Shown piece after piece: positions 1 to 8,224 of a stretch of DNA of 52,157 bases (positions are counted from its first letter, which is position 1; the number at the start of each line of letters is the position of its first letter). Under the pieces are notes generated by a model that saw only the letters and a list, made by a program, of their open reading frames with translations, was not told the origin of the DNA and did no database searches. Source of the DNA: Candidatus Mediterraneibacter vanvlietii. Its GTDB lineage: Bacteria > Bacillota > Clostridia > Lachnospirales > Lachnospiraceae. The position numbers and the translations under genes were made by a program. The stretch lies in contig DXGZ01000044.1 in assembly GCA_019113645.1 (NCBI GenBank), positions 1-52,157 of the forward strand, in the 5' to 3' direction.

Positions 1-26
1 CGCGGGTTCGAACCCCGTCTGTCGCT
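1..26 (+). tRNA. 3' end of a tRNA gene (isotype undetermined)
   Basis: The first bases hold a T-arm: a five-base stem, a TTCGAAC loop at 7-13, and the matching stem, followed by seven acceptor-stem bases (19-25) and a T at the discriminator position. CCA is not encoded. The 5' part, including the anticodon, lies outside the window, so the isotype cannot be read. A U discriminator is common in Thr, Gly and Cys tRNAs, but this is only suggestive. A strong hairpin terminator follows directly. Confidence 0.85.
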
Positions 27-45
27 CTTCAAATATTTTGAGCTG

Positions 46-104
46 GTAGCTGCTAAAATAAGAATCTAAGTTTATTAGGTGATTATTTTAGCAGCTACTT
101 TTTT
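46..104 (+). terminator. Rho-independent terminator of the tRNA gene
   Basis: A perfect 15-bp inverted repeat (46-60 with 84-98) is followed by a run of six T (99-104). Bases inside the loop, 63-66 with 81-84 and 66-69 with 75-78, can extend the stem. It ends transcription of the upstream tRNA operon before brnQ. Confidence 0.9.
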
Positions 105-215
105 ATACCGAGATCAAAAGAGGTCGGATTAAAAGAAGTTGGAACAAATTTGCGATTCTGCGGACAGACTATGTGAAATGTGAAATATCAGATTTATAAC
201 AGGGGGAACTATCAA

Positions 216-1571
216 GTGAAGAAATTAAGTAAAAAGGAAATCCTGGCAGTGGCCAGCATGTTGTTCGGAATGTTTTTCGGAGCAGGGAATCTGATATTTC
301 CCGTGTCAATGGGACAACTGGCGGGAAGCCATATGTGGCAGGCCGCAGCCGGCTTTCTTATTACCGGAGTGGGACTCCCGCTTCTCGGAGTCGCGGCTCT
401 GGGAATCAGCCGAAAGGAAGGCCTGCTGGAGCTGAGCAGTCTGGTAGGAAAGAGGTACGGACTTTTCTTTACTTGTGTTCTGTATCTGACGATCGGTCCT
501 TTTTTTGCCATCCCGCGATGTGCTACGGTATCGTATACTGTAGGCGTGGAAGGAATCGTGCAGGGCGCGTCCCACGGGGCAGGTCTGGCCGTGTTTTCCT
601 TTGTTTTCTTCGCGATTGTTCTGTTCTTTTCTCTGCGCCCGGGGGAGATTATGACGTGGATTGGGAAAGTGCTCAACCCTGTTTTTCTGCTGTGTTTGGG
701 GCTGCTTCTGATCCGCGCTCTTGCTTCACCCGGCGGAGAAATCGGTTCGGTGGCGCCGATGGCAGGGTATGTGGACAGTGCTTTTTTTACGGGGCTTCTG
801 GAAGGATATAATACAATGGATGCTCTGGCAGGTCTGGCTTTCGGGATTGTCGTGGTGGAATCCATAAGAGGACTTGGTGTGAAGGAACCGGGCGAGGTGG
901 CAAAAAGTACAGTGAAGGCAGGTATATTCAGTTCGATTTTGATGGCGGTAATCTATCTTCTTGTAACTGTGATGGGAGCTCAGAGTCGCGGGATTTTTGA
1001 AGCGGCGGAAAATGGAGGAACAGCTCTTGCCCGTATTGCGGGATATTATTTTGGCAGTGCCGGAGCGCTGATTCTGGCGGCTACTGTGACAGTGGCGTGT
1101 CTGAAGACGGCGGTAGGGCTGATTACAAGCTGCGGGCGTACATTTGTAAAGCTGTTTCCAAACGGGCCTTCCTATCGTTTCTGGGCTGTTGGATTTTCCG
1201 TTCTTTCCTTTGGAATCGCGAATCTGGGATTGAACGTAATTCTTGATTATTCTGCTCCAGTACTTATGTTTCTCTATCCGCTCGCGATTTCGCTGATCGC
1301 TCTTACATTTCTGTCCGGGCTGTTTGGGGGAGACCAGGCTGTTTTTGCCTGGACAACGGGCTTCACGGCAGCAGGAGCCATTTTCGATTTCCTGCGTGCT
1401 CTGCCTGATGCGGTGAAGGACGGCACCTGGATCGGAAGGGCAGCTGATTTCGGATCCGGTCTGCTTCCGTTCTCGGCAATCGGCTTTGGATGGATCTGTC
1501 CGGCAGTGATCGGATTTGCCATCGGTATGGCAGTACACTTTGCGAAGCGAAAAAGAGAATCATTTTCATAA
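216..1571 (+). CDS. brnQ: Branched-chain amino acid:cation symporter (BrnQ/LIVCS family)
   Basis: A 451-residue polytopic membrane protein, predicted to import leucine, isoleucine and valine with a cation across the cytoplasmic membrane. The N-terminus has the family hallmark around FGMFFGAGNLIFPV in the first membrane helix, followed by about eleven further hydrophobic segments. Length fits the family (about 430-450). I chose the GTG at 216 because AGGGGG lies nine bases upstream and it gives the usual MKKLSKKE-type start. An in-frame GTG at 180 would add 12 residues but has no ribosome binding site. It is followed by hom, so amino acid uptake and biosynthesis genes are neighbours, though hom appears to have its own promoter. 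Confidence 0.93.
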   Translation: MKKLSKKEILAVASMLFGMFFGAGNLIFPVSMGQLAGSHMWQAAAGFLITGVGLPLLGVAALGISRKEGLLELSSLVGKRYGLFFTCVLYLTIGPFFAIPRCATVSYTVGVEGIVQGASHGAGLAVFSFVFFAIVLFFSLRPGEIMTWIGKVLNPVFLLCLGLLLIRALASPGGEIGSVAPMAGYVDSAFFTGLLEGYNTMDALAGLAFGIVVVESIRGLGVKEPGEVAKSTVKAGIFSSILMAVIYLLVTVMGAQSRGIFEAAENGGTALARIAGYYFGSAGALILAATVTVACLKTAVGLITSCGRTFVKLFPNGPSYRFWAVGFSVLSFGIANLGLNVILDYSAPVLMFLYPLAISLIALTFLSGLFGGDQAVFAWTTGFTAAGAIFDFLRALPDAVKDGTWIGRAADFGSGLLPFSAIGFGWICPAVIGFAIGMAVHFAKRKRESFS

Positions 1572-1580
1572 TGAATATGA

Positions 1581-1610
1581 TTGCAGGATCAGGCAGCGCT
1601 ATGCTATACT
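1581..1610 (+). promoter_or_regulatory. Candidate promoter for hom
   Basis: A TATACT -10 box (1605-1610) lies 18 bases after a weak TTGCAG -35 (1581-1586). A small 6-bp hairpin (1623-1628 with 1635-1640) follows in the presumed leader. It has no T-run, so it is not called a terminator. Only the -10 is a good match. Confidence 0.35.
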
Positions 1611-1693
1611 GGGAATACTGAAAGGACCAGAACCGGTCCTGTGAACCATATTATTATAGAAGCTGCGAGATAAAACAGAGGAGAGATGTTTAA

Positions 1694-2971
1694 ATGAATA
1701 AGATAAAAATCGGCCTTCTCGGACTGGGAACAGTCGGGACAGGCGTATATAAACTGATCCGGATGCGGTCAGATATCATGGAGAAAACGATCGGCGCGAA
1801 GCTGGAAATCAAGAAAATTCTTGTGCATAATAAGAATAAGAAGAGAGAGGGCGTGGATGAGAATCTTCTGACAGATAACTGGAAGGAGATCGTAGAGGAC
1901 GGGGAGATACAGATCATTGTTGAGGTGATCGGAGGAATCGAACCTGCCAGAACCATGATCCTGGAGGCGCTGCGCGCAGGAAAAAACGTTGTCTCCGCGA
2001 ACAAGGATCTGATTGCGGAACAGGGAAGGGAGCTCCTCGACACTGCTGTAGAGTATGGAAAAGATCTTCTTTTCGAGGCAGCAGTTGCAGGCGGTATTCC
2101 GATCATCCGTCCGCTCAAGCAGTGTCTGGCGGCAAATGAGATTTCAGACATTCTCGGGATTGTAAACGGGACGACAAACTATATCCTGACAAAAATGTTT
2201 GAGGAAGGAATGGAGTTTGGGGACGCTCTCCGGCAGGCGCAGGAACTGGGATACGCAGAGGCGGATCCGACTGCTGATGTGGAAGGTCTGGATGCAGGAA
2301 GAAAGGCAGCGATTATGGCATCCATCGGCTTCCATTCCAGAGTTGTTTTTTCTGATGTGTATACGGAGGGAATTACAAAAATTACAACGGCGGACATTGC
2401 CTACGCAAAGGAGTTTGACAGTGTGATCAAACTGCTCGCCGTGGCGAGAAATACAGAAGACGGAATCGAGGCAGGCGTGTATCCGATGATGCTGCCCAAA
2501 GACCATCCACTGTCCTCTGTGCGCGAGTCATTTAACGCCGTGTTCATCCACGGAGACGCGGTGGATGATGCGATGTTCTACGGAAGAGGTGCGGGCGAGA
2601 TGCCGACTGCCAGCGCAGTAGTGGGCGATATTATCGATGTGGCGCGGGATCTGGCATATGACTGTACCGGCAGGATCAGCTGTACCTGTTACCGGCAGAT
2701 ACCGGTAAAAGATTTCGGCGAGGTTGAAAATAAATTTTTCCTGAGGATGCAGGTGAAAAATCAGCCGGGAGTTCTGGCAAAGATCGCTCAGGTGTTTGGG
2801 GAGCATATGGTCAGCATCGCCAGGGTAGTACAGAAGAATGCCGTAGCTGATTCGGCAGAACTCGTGGTGGTAACGGACAGAGTGAAAGAAAAACATATGA
2901 AAGAGGCTCTGGAGAAGCTGGGAAAAATGGAGAGTATTTACGAGGTCAGCAGCGTGATTCGTGAATACTGA
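1694..2971 (+). CDS. hom: Homoserine dehydrogenase with C-terminal ACT domain
   Basis: A 425-residue enzyme that reduces aspartate semialdehyde to homoserine with NAD(P)H, the branch point toward threonine and methionine. Residues 1-20 carry the Rossmann motif GLLGLGTVGTGV. The catalytic domain follows, with the family segment around GIVNGTTNYIL (about residue 155) and EADPTADVEG (about 190). The last 80 residues form an ACT domain, usually the threonine feedback site in the Gram-positive type. Start ATG at 1694 follows an AGAGGAGAG ribosome binding site. Length is normal. The MarR gene begins 49 bases downstream and may be co-transcribed. Confidence 0.96.
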   Translation: MNKIKIGLLGLGTVGTGVYKLIRMRSDIMEKTIGAKLEIKKILVHNKNKKREGVDENLLTDNWKEIVEDGEIQIIVEVIGGIEPARTMILEALRAGKNVVSANKDLIAEQGRELLDTAVEYGKDLLFEAAVAGGIPIIRPLKQCLAANEISDILGIVNGTTNYILTKMFEEGMEFGDALRQAQELGYAEADPTADVEGLDAGRKAAIMASIGFHSRVVFSDVYTEGITKITTADIAYAKEFDSVIKLLAVARNTEDGIEAGVYPMMLPKDHPLSSVRESFNAVFIHGDAVDDAMFYGRGAGEMPTASAVVGDIIDVARDLAYDCTGRISCTCYRQIPVKDFGEVENKFFLRMQVKNQPGVLAKIAQVFGEHMVSIARVVQKNAVADSAELVVVTDRVKEKHMKEALEKLGKMESIYEVSSVIREY

Positions 2972-3020
2972 GCGAAATGCGTGCGGAGCGTGAAAGAATA
3001 CGGAAGGTGAAAGATACAGC

Positions 3021-3455
3021 ATGGAGAAGCAGAACCAGCCCATTGGTTTTATTGTGAAACAGATTAACAATGTATATGAGAAAGAGTTAAATGAGCGCCT
3101 TCGGAAGATCGGGATCACCTCATCACAGTGCGCTGTTCTGGACTATCTTTTCCGTACGAGCAAGGAAGAAGTGAGCCAGAGAGATGTGGAGAAGAATCTG
3201 AATTTAAAAAATCCTACGGTGACGGGGATATTGAAACGTCTGGATGAAAAGGGATATATCCTGTGTGTCCCAAATGCGAACGACCGGCGTAAGAAGAATA
3301 TCTATCTTACGGAAAAGGCTTATGACATCCAGCGGAGAATGGATGCGGATCGGAGAAAACTGGATCGGGAGCTGACCCGGGGGATGACAAAAAGGGAAGA
3401 AAACGCGCTCAGGCGAAATCTGGAAAAACTGCTGTATAACATTGCAGATCCGTAG
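3021..3455 (+). CDS. MarR-family transcriptional regulator
   Basis: A 144-residue winged-helix DNA-binding protein, expected to act as a dimer. The helix-turn-helix region is around residues 50-75 (sequence near SQRDVEKNLNLKNPTVTGI), followed by the basic wing with the NDRRKK segment typical of MarR. It lies between hom and thyA. Its ligand and target are unknown. The zinc genes downstream invite comparison with AdcR, a zinc-sensing MarR protein, but this protein contains no histidine at all, so zinc sensing of that type is unlikely. Confidence 0.88.
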   Translation: MEKQNQPIGFIVKQINNVYEKELNERLRKIGITSSQCAVLDYLFRTSKEEVSQRDVEKNLNLKNPTVTGILKRLDEKGYILCVPNANDRRKKNIYLTEKAYDIQRRMDADRRKLDRELTRGMTKREENALRRNLEKLLYNIADP

Positions 3456-3527
3456 GAGTGCCCCCTTTTTTTCTGAAATGATTTCATTTTATTATATTTC
3501 ATATATAAAAGTGTAAGGAGAGAACGG

Positions 3528-4376
3528 ATGAGTTACGCAGATAAAGTATTTATTGATATGTGCAGGGACATTATTGATAACGGAACAAGTACGGAAGGAG
3601 AGAAAGTACGTCCGGTGTGGGAAGACGGAACTCCGGCGTACACGATCAAAAAATTCGGTGTGGTTAACCGGTATGATCTGTCGAAGGAATTCCCGGCGCT
3701 GACACTGCGCCGCACGGCGATCAAGAGCTGTGTGGACGAGATGCTCTGGATCTGGCAGAAGAAGTCCAACAATGTCAATGAACTCAGGAGTCATATCTGG
3801 GACAGCTGGGCGGATGAAAATGGATCTATCGGGAAAGCATACGGATACCAGATGGGTGTGAAACATCAGTATAAAGAGGGAATGATGGATCAGACGGACC
3901 GGGTGATTTACGATCTGAAGTATAATCCTTACAGCCGGAGAATCATGACGAATCTGTATGTACATCAGGACCTGCATGAGATGAACCTCTATCCGTGCGC
4001 GTACAGCATGACGTTCAATGTGACCAAAGAAAAAGACAGTGACGTGCTTACCCTGAACGGAATTCTGAATCAGCGTTCTCAGGATGTGCTGACTGCGAAC
4101 AACTGGAATGTGTGTCAGTATGCTGTGCTGATTTACATGCTCGCACAGGTGTGCGGTATGAAAGCTGGCGAACTGGTGCACGTGATCGCAGATGCCCATA
4201 TATATGACAGGCATATTCCGATGATCGAGGAACTGATTGCAAGAGAACCGCTTCCGGCACCGACATTCTGGCTGAATCCGGAAGTAAAAGACTTCTATGA
4301 TTTTACACCGGATGATGTACGGCTGGATAATTATGAGACACATCCGCAGATGAAAAATATACCGGTGGCTGTATAA
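3528..4376 (+). CDS. thyA: Thymidylate synthase ThyA
   Basis: A 282-residue enzyme converting dUMP to dTMP with methylene-tetrahydrofolate as methyl donor and reductant. The active-site cysteine is in the YPCAYSMTF segment, followed by the QRSQD phosphate-binding motif, the NNWNVCQYAVL segment and the ADAHIYDRH motif. The start follows AAGGAGAG. folA starts 35 bases downstream. The pairing makes sense because ThyA oxidises folate to dihydrofolate, which DHFR then reduces. The catalytic region around YPCAY is somewhat divergent from the E. coli-type APCH but is seen in the clostridial group as far as I recall. Confidence 0.95.
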   Translation: MSYADKVFIDMCRDIIDNGTSTEGEKVRPVWEDGTPAYTIKKFGVVNRYDLSKEFPALTLRRTAIKSCVDEMLWIWQKKSNNVNELRSHIWDSWADENGSIGKAYGYQMGVKHQYKEGMMDQTDRVIYDLKYNPYSRRIMTNLYVHQDLHEMNLYPCAYSMTFNVTKEKDSDVLTLNGILNQRSQDVLTANNWNVCQYAVLIYMLAQVCGMKAGELVHVIADAHIYDRHIPMIEELIAREPLPAPTFWLNPEVKDFYDFTPDDVRLDNYETHPQMKNIPVAV

Positions 4377-4411
4377 AGAAAAGAATTGAATCAGAAAGGC
4401 AGATATCATAT

Positions 4412-4900
4412 ATGAAAGCAATTTTGGCTGCAGATAAGAACTGGGGAATCGGATATAATAACAGGCTGCTCGTAAGCATTCCGTCGGATATGAAGTTTTT
4501 CCGCCAGACAACTACGGGAAAAGTTGTTGTCATGGGGCGAAAGACTCTGGAGAGCTTTCCGAACGGTCTCCCGCTGAAAAACCGGACCAATATCGTCCTT
4601 ACGGCGAATCCGGATTACGATGTGAAAGACGCGGTGATCGTTCATTCAAAGGACGAGCTGCTGGAGGAATTAAAGAAATATAATGAGGATGACATTTATG
4701 TGATCGGCGGCGAGAGCGTCTATCGGATGATGCTTCCCTATTGCGATACTGTCCTGGTAACAAAGATTGACCGGGCGTTTCAGGCGGACACGCATTTCCC
4801 GAATCTTGATGAGATGGAAGAGTGGACGCTGACAGAGGAGAGCGAGGAGCAGACCTGCTTTGATCTGGAATTCCGCTTTACAAAATATGAGAGAAAATAG
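4412..4900 (+). CDS. folA: Dihydrofolate reductase
   Basis: A 162-residue cytosolic enzyme reducing dihydrofolate to tetrahydrofolate with NADPH. Visible are the N-terminal GIGYNNRLLVSIPSDMKFF substrate region (the usual Asp or Glu acid is D in PSDMKFF), the VVVMGRKTLESFP NADPH segment and the YVIGGESVYRMML motif. Length is typical. The stop is one base before the start of znuA, so the folate genes and the zinc transporter are probably one transcript. Confidence 0.96.
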   Translation: MKAILAADKNWGIGYNNRLLVSIPSDMKFFRQTTTGKVVVMGRKTLESFPNGLPLKNRTNIVLTANPDYDVKDAVIVHSKDELLEELKKYNEDDIYVIGGESVYRMMLPYCDTVLVTKIDRAFQADTHFPNLDEMEEWTLTEESEEQTCFDLEFRFTKYERK

Positions 4901-4901
4901 A

Positions 4902-5891
4902 ATGACAGGATGGAAAAAATATGCGGCTCTGTTCGGAATGGCGGCGCTTGTCATGTGCATGGGCGTCAGCCAGACCGGATGCAGCGGGCGTGAAAGGGAA
5001 AATACAGAGACAGATGACGGAAAGATCAGTGTTGTGACAACGATCTTTCCGCCTTATGATTTTGTGCGCGAGATTGCCGGAGATCAGGTGGAAGTGAAGA
5101 TGCTGCTCAAACCGGGGGAAGAGACACATTCTTATGAGCCAACACCCCAGGATATCATCGCGATCCAGGAGAGCGATGTGTTTATTTATACCGGCGGGGA
5201 GAATGACGTCTGGGTAGAGGATATCTTGAGTTCCATGCCGGATGATGACCGGATCACTCTGCGGCTTCTGGACTGTGTAGACACGGTGGAGGAAGAACAT
5301 GTGGAAGGAATGAAGGGCGAGGGCGGTCATGACCACGATGAGGGGGAAGAGGAATCAGTGCATGAGATTGATGAGCACGTATGGACTTCACCTCTTAATG
5401 CATCTGCGATCGCCGGGCAGATCGCGGAGGTGATTGCCGCAGCGGATCCGGAAAATGCAGAAATATATGAAGAGAACTGCGGCAGATATCAGAAGGAACT
5501 TCTGGATCTGGATGCAGAGTTCCGGAATGTGGTAAATGATTCTGAACGGAAACTTATGATCTTCGGCGACCGTTTTCCGTTCCGGTATTTTGTGGATGAG
5601 TACGGGCTGAATTACTATGCGGCTTTCCCGGGATGTGCGGGGGATACGGAACCAAGCGCCGCGACAATGGCGTTTCTGATTGAAAAGGTAAAAGAAGAAG
5701 GAGTCCCTGCTGTTCTGAAAATGGAACTGAGCAATGACGATATCGCGAATGCGATCGCGGAGGCAACGGGAACAGAGGTGAGGGTGTTCTACAGCTGCCA
5801 CAATCTTTCCGCGGAGGATTTTGAGAACGGAGAGACATACCTGACAATGATGCGGAAAAATGTAGAAACTCTGAAGGAGGTTTTAAACTGA
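4902..5891 (+). CDS. znuA: Zinc ABC transporter substrate-binding lipoprotein (ZnuA/AdcA-like)
   Basis: A 329-residue cluster A-I metal-binding lipoprotein. The N-terminus is a lipoprotein signal: basic residues, a hydrophobic stretch, and a SQTGC lipobox with the lipidated Cys at residue 27. A His/Asp/Glu-rich flexible loop (around HDHDEGEEE) lies mid-protein, and liganding histidines are in the EETHSYEPTP and DEHVW segments, all typical of zinc rather than manganese binders. The ATG at 4902 was chosen over an upstream in-frame TTG at 4860 inside folA. It is translationally coupled to folA and overlaps znuC by one base. Confidence 0.93.
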   Translation: MTGWKKYAALFGMAALVMCMGVSQTGCSGRERENTETDDGKISVVTTIFPPYDFVREIAGDQVEVKMLLKPGEETHSYEPTPQDIIAIQESDVFIYTGGENDVWVEDILSSMPDDDRITLRLLDCVDTVEEEHVEGMKGEGGHDHDEGEEESVHEIDEHVWTSPLNASAIAGQIAEVIAAADPENAEIYEENCGRYQKELLDLDAEFRNVVNDSERKLMIFGDRFPFRYFVDEYGLNYYAAFPGCAGDTEPSAATMAFLIEKVKEEGVPAVLKMELSNDDIANAIAEATGTEVRVFYSCHNLSAEDFENGETYLTMMRKNVETLKEVLN

Positions 5892-6601
5892 TGGCCCTGA
5901 TAAAATGTGAAAATGTATCTATCGGATACGAGGGACAGACAGTGGTAAAAGATCTGAATTTTACAATCGAACATGGCGACTATCTCTGCATTGTCGGGGA
6001 AAACGGTTCTGGGAAAAGTACTCTGGTGAAAAGTCTTCTCGGACTGAAATCTGTTGAAAGGGGAAAGATTATCTATGGAGATGGGCTGAAGCAGACCCAG
6101 ATCGGCTATCTGCCCCAGCAGACGGATGTGCAGAAAGATTTTCCGGCCAGTGTAGGGGAGGTCGTCCTGTCAGGCAGGCTGAACAGCCGCGGGATGCGTC
6201 CGTTTTATACGGGGGCAGACCGGAAAGAAGCTGCGGAGAAGATGGAGATGCTGGGAATCCAGGACCTGGCGAAACAGTGTTTCCGGGATCTGTCCGGGGG
6301 ACAGAAGCAGAGAGTTCTCCTTGCGAGAGCGCTGTGCGCCACGAAGAGCATGCTTCTTCTTGATGAGCCTGTGACCGGGCTTGATCCGATCGTGACGGCA
6401 GAGTTTTATCAGCTGATCCGGAGAATTAACCGGGAGTCGAAGATCGCGGTGGTGATGGTATCCCACGATATCGAGAGCGCGGTGGAGGATGCAAGTCACA
6501 TTCTCCATCTGCAGGAGTCCATGCTTTTCTTCGGAACAGCAGAAGATTACAGGAGAAGTTCTGTGGGCAGAAAATTCCTGGGAGGTGGCGCAGATGTTTG
6601 A
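5891..6601 (+). CDS. znuC: Zinc ABC transporter ATP-binding protein
   Basis: A 236-residue ATPase subunit of the zinc importer. Walker A is GENGSGKST (about residue 37), Q-loop region GYLPQQ, signature LSGGQKQR and Walker B LLLDEPVTGLD, with the switch histidine in VSHD. The start codon overlaps the znuA stop in a TGATG arrangement, and its own stop overlaps the znuB start by eight bases, so the three subunits are coupled. Confidence 0.96.
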   Translation: MALIKCENVSIGYEGQTVVKDLNFTIEHGDYLCIVGENGSGKSTLVKSLLGLKSVERGKIIYGDGLKQTQIGYLPQQTDVQKDFPASVGEVVLSGRLNSRGMRPFYTGADRKEAAEKMEMLGIQDLAKQCFRDLSGGQKQRVLLARALCATKSMLLLDEPVTGLDPIVTAEFYQLIRRINRESKIAVVMVSHDIESAVEDASHILHLQESMLFFGTAEDYRRSSVGRKFLGGGADV

Positions 6602-7424
6602 GACAATCATTGAGATGTTTTCCTATCCGTTTATGGTGCGGGCATTTACCGTCGGTTCCCTGGTGGCGCTCTGTTCCGCTCTGCTTGGAGTCAGCCTTGT
6701 GCTGAAGCGTTACTCCATGATCGGAGACGGGCTCTCTCATGTGGGATTCGGCGCCCTTGCCGTGGCTGCTGCTGCGAATGTGGCTCCGCTTGCCGTAGCG
6801 ATTCCGGTGGTGATTCTGGCAGCAGTACTGCTTCTGAGGATCAGGGGAAACAGCCGGATCAAGGGGGATGCGGCGATTGCCCTGATCTCCACCAGTTCCC
6901 TGGCAGTGGGCGTGATGGTGATATCCATGACAACAGGAATGAATACAGACGTATATAACTATATGTTCGGGAGTATACTGGCAATGAGCGAAGAAGACGT
7001 GCGGCTGAGCGTTGTGCTGGCAGCGCTGGTGCTGATCCTGTTTGTCTTCTTTTACAATAAAATATTCGCAATTACATTTGATGAGACATTTGCCCAGGCG
7101 ACAGGCGTGAAGGCAGATCTGTACAACACACTGATTGCCGTGCTCACAGCGGTTACGATCGTGCTGGGAATGCGTATGATGGGAGCGCTTTTGATTTCCA
7201 GTCTGATTATCTTTCCGGCACTGACTTCCATGCGGGTGTGCCGCACATTTAAAAGTGTGGTGATCAATTCCGCAGTGATCGCAGTGGTGTGCCTTGTGAT
7301 TGGCATATCCGTATCATATGTGTGGGCCACTCCGGCGGGAGCAAGTGTTGTGATGGCAAATATCGCTGCGCTTCTGATCTATACGCTGATCGGCCTTTTG
7401 AGAAACTGCGGCGCGGGACGGTAA
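6594..7424 (+). CDS. znuB: Zinc ABC transporter permease
   Basis: A 276-residue polytopic permease of the ABC-3 family with about eight hydrophobic segments. The conserved region around YSMIGDGLSHVGFG is at residues 40-55. The start ATG at 6594 is preceded by GGGAGGTG and overlaps the end of znuC by eight bases. An upstream start at 6489 would lie wholly within znuC and lacks a binding site. It forms the channel for ZnuA-delivered zinc. Confidence 0.95.
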   Translation: MFETIIEMFSYPFMVRAFTVGSLVALCSALLGVSLVLKRYSMIGDGLSHVGFGALAVAAAANVAPLAVAIPVVILAAVLLLRIRGNSRIKGDAAIALISTSSLAVGVMVISMTTGMNTDVYNYMFGSILAMSEEDVRLSVVLAALVLILFVFFYNKIFAITFDETFAQATGVKADLYNTLIAVLTAVTIVLGMRMMGALLISSLIIFPALTSMRVCRTFKSVVINSAVIAVVCLVIGISVSYVWATPAGASVVMANIAALLIYTLIGLLRNCGAGR

Positions 7425-7474
7425 CAGGATACGATCAAGAGACAGAGGACTGTCTGGCAACAGGGGGGACAGAT

Positions 7475-8224
7475 ATGTGGGAAATATTAGCGGCAGCTGC
7501 CATGGTATGTTTCGGCACTTATTATTTTCTGAATAAGAAGAAACACAGGAGAATTGCGCTGGCATGCAAGGCGTTCGCCACCGCTATGCCGGGGCTCCTT
7601 TTGATCCGGTATGCCTTGAGAACCGGACTGATCCGATTCGGCACAGTGTCTTCCGGCAGTGCCGGAGCGGCCGGGTGTCAGGAGCTGTCCGGAATATCTG
7701 CAGCCGCCTTCTGGTTTACACTGGCTGCAATTGTGTTCTACATGGCTGCTGATGTGCTGCTTGAATGCAGGTTTGTGCTTGGCGCGGTTTCCTTTGCAGC
7801 GGGGCATATTCTGATGTCAGCCGGGATTCTTCTTGGTACGGCAGATGCAGGGAGCTTTGTGGAGGCCGGCAGGGTGCGCTTTCTGTGCTTTGCCCTGATT
7901 CTGTTCTGCGTTTATGCGGGGGCGGCCTGCTTCATACTGAGGAGTTTCATACCCCATCTGAGAGCGAAAAAACTGTTCCTCCCGGCAGCGGCATATATTG
8001 TTGTATTAAGTATGATGGCTGCCTGCGCAGGAGCAGCGGGACTTCTGAGAGGAGGAGTCTCCGGAGCAGCTCTCGCACTGGGCGGGATCAGCTTTGTCGT
8101 GTCAGATGTCCTGCTGGGACAGAATCGCCTCGGGAGGAGAAGAAGCCTCGTGAAAGGCGCGGCGGTGCTGGTTCTGTATTATCTTGCGGTGTACCTGCTG
8201 GTGATCAGCTATTTAGTTGATTAG
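7475..8224 (+). CDS. YhhN-family (lysoplasmalogenase-like) membrane protein
   Basis: A 249-residue integral membrane protein with about eight hydrophobic helices. It shows YhhN/TMEM86 features: ADVLLECRFVLGAVSFAAGH mid-protein and SDVLLGQNRL near the C-terminus, where conserved acidic residues lie in helices. Characterised members hydrolyse lysoplasmalogens, but many bacterial members are untested, so the activity is inferred. The start at 7475 follows a GGGGGGAC stretch. Its last five residues, SYLVD, and its stop codon lie in the left terminal repeat of element A, so the native 3' end has apparently been replaced. Confidence 0.75.
   Translation: MWEILAAAAMVCFGTYYFLNKKKHRRIALACKAFATAMPGLLLIRYALRTGLIRFGTVSSGSAGAAGCQELSGISAAAFWFTLAAIVFYMAADVLLECRFVLGAVSFAAGHILMSAGILLGTADAGSFVEAGRVRFLCFALILFCVYAGAACFILRSFIPHLRAKKLFLPAAAYIVVLSMMAACAGAAGLLRGGVSGAALALGGISFVVSDVLLGQNRLGRRRSLVKGAAVLVLYYLAVYLLVISYLVD

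Noticed and set aside
1-104. tRNA-associated integration site (attB)
   Set aside because: No integrase or repeated tRNA 3' end is found in the window, and the downstream genes are housekeeping type.
1623-1640. Terminator between brnQ and hom
   Set aside because: The 6-bp hairpin has no T-run and lies downstream of the candidate hom promoter.
3021-3455. MarR protein as an AdcR-type zinc sensor for znuABC
   Set aside because: The protein has no histidine and lacks the AdcR metal-binding residues.
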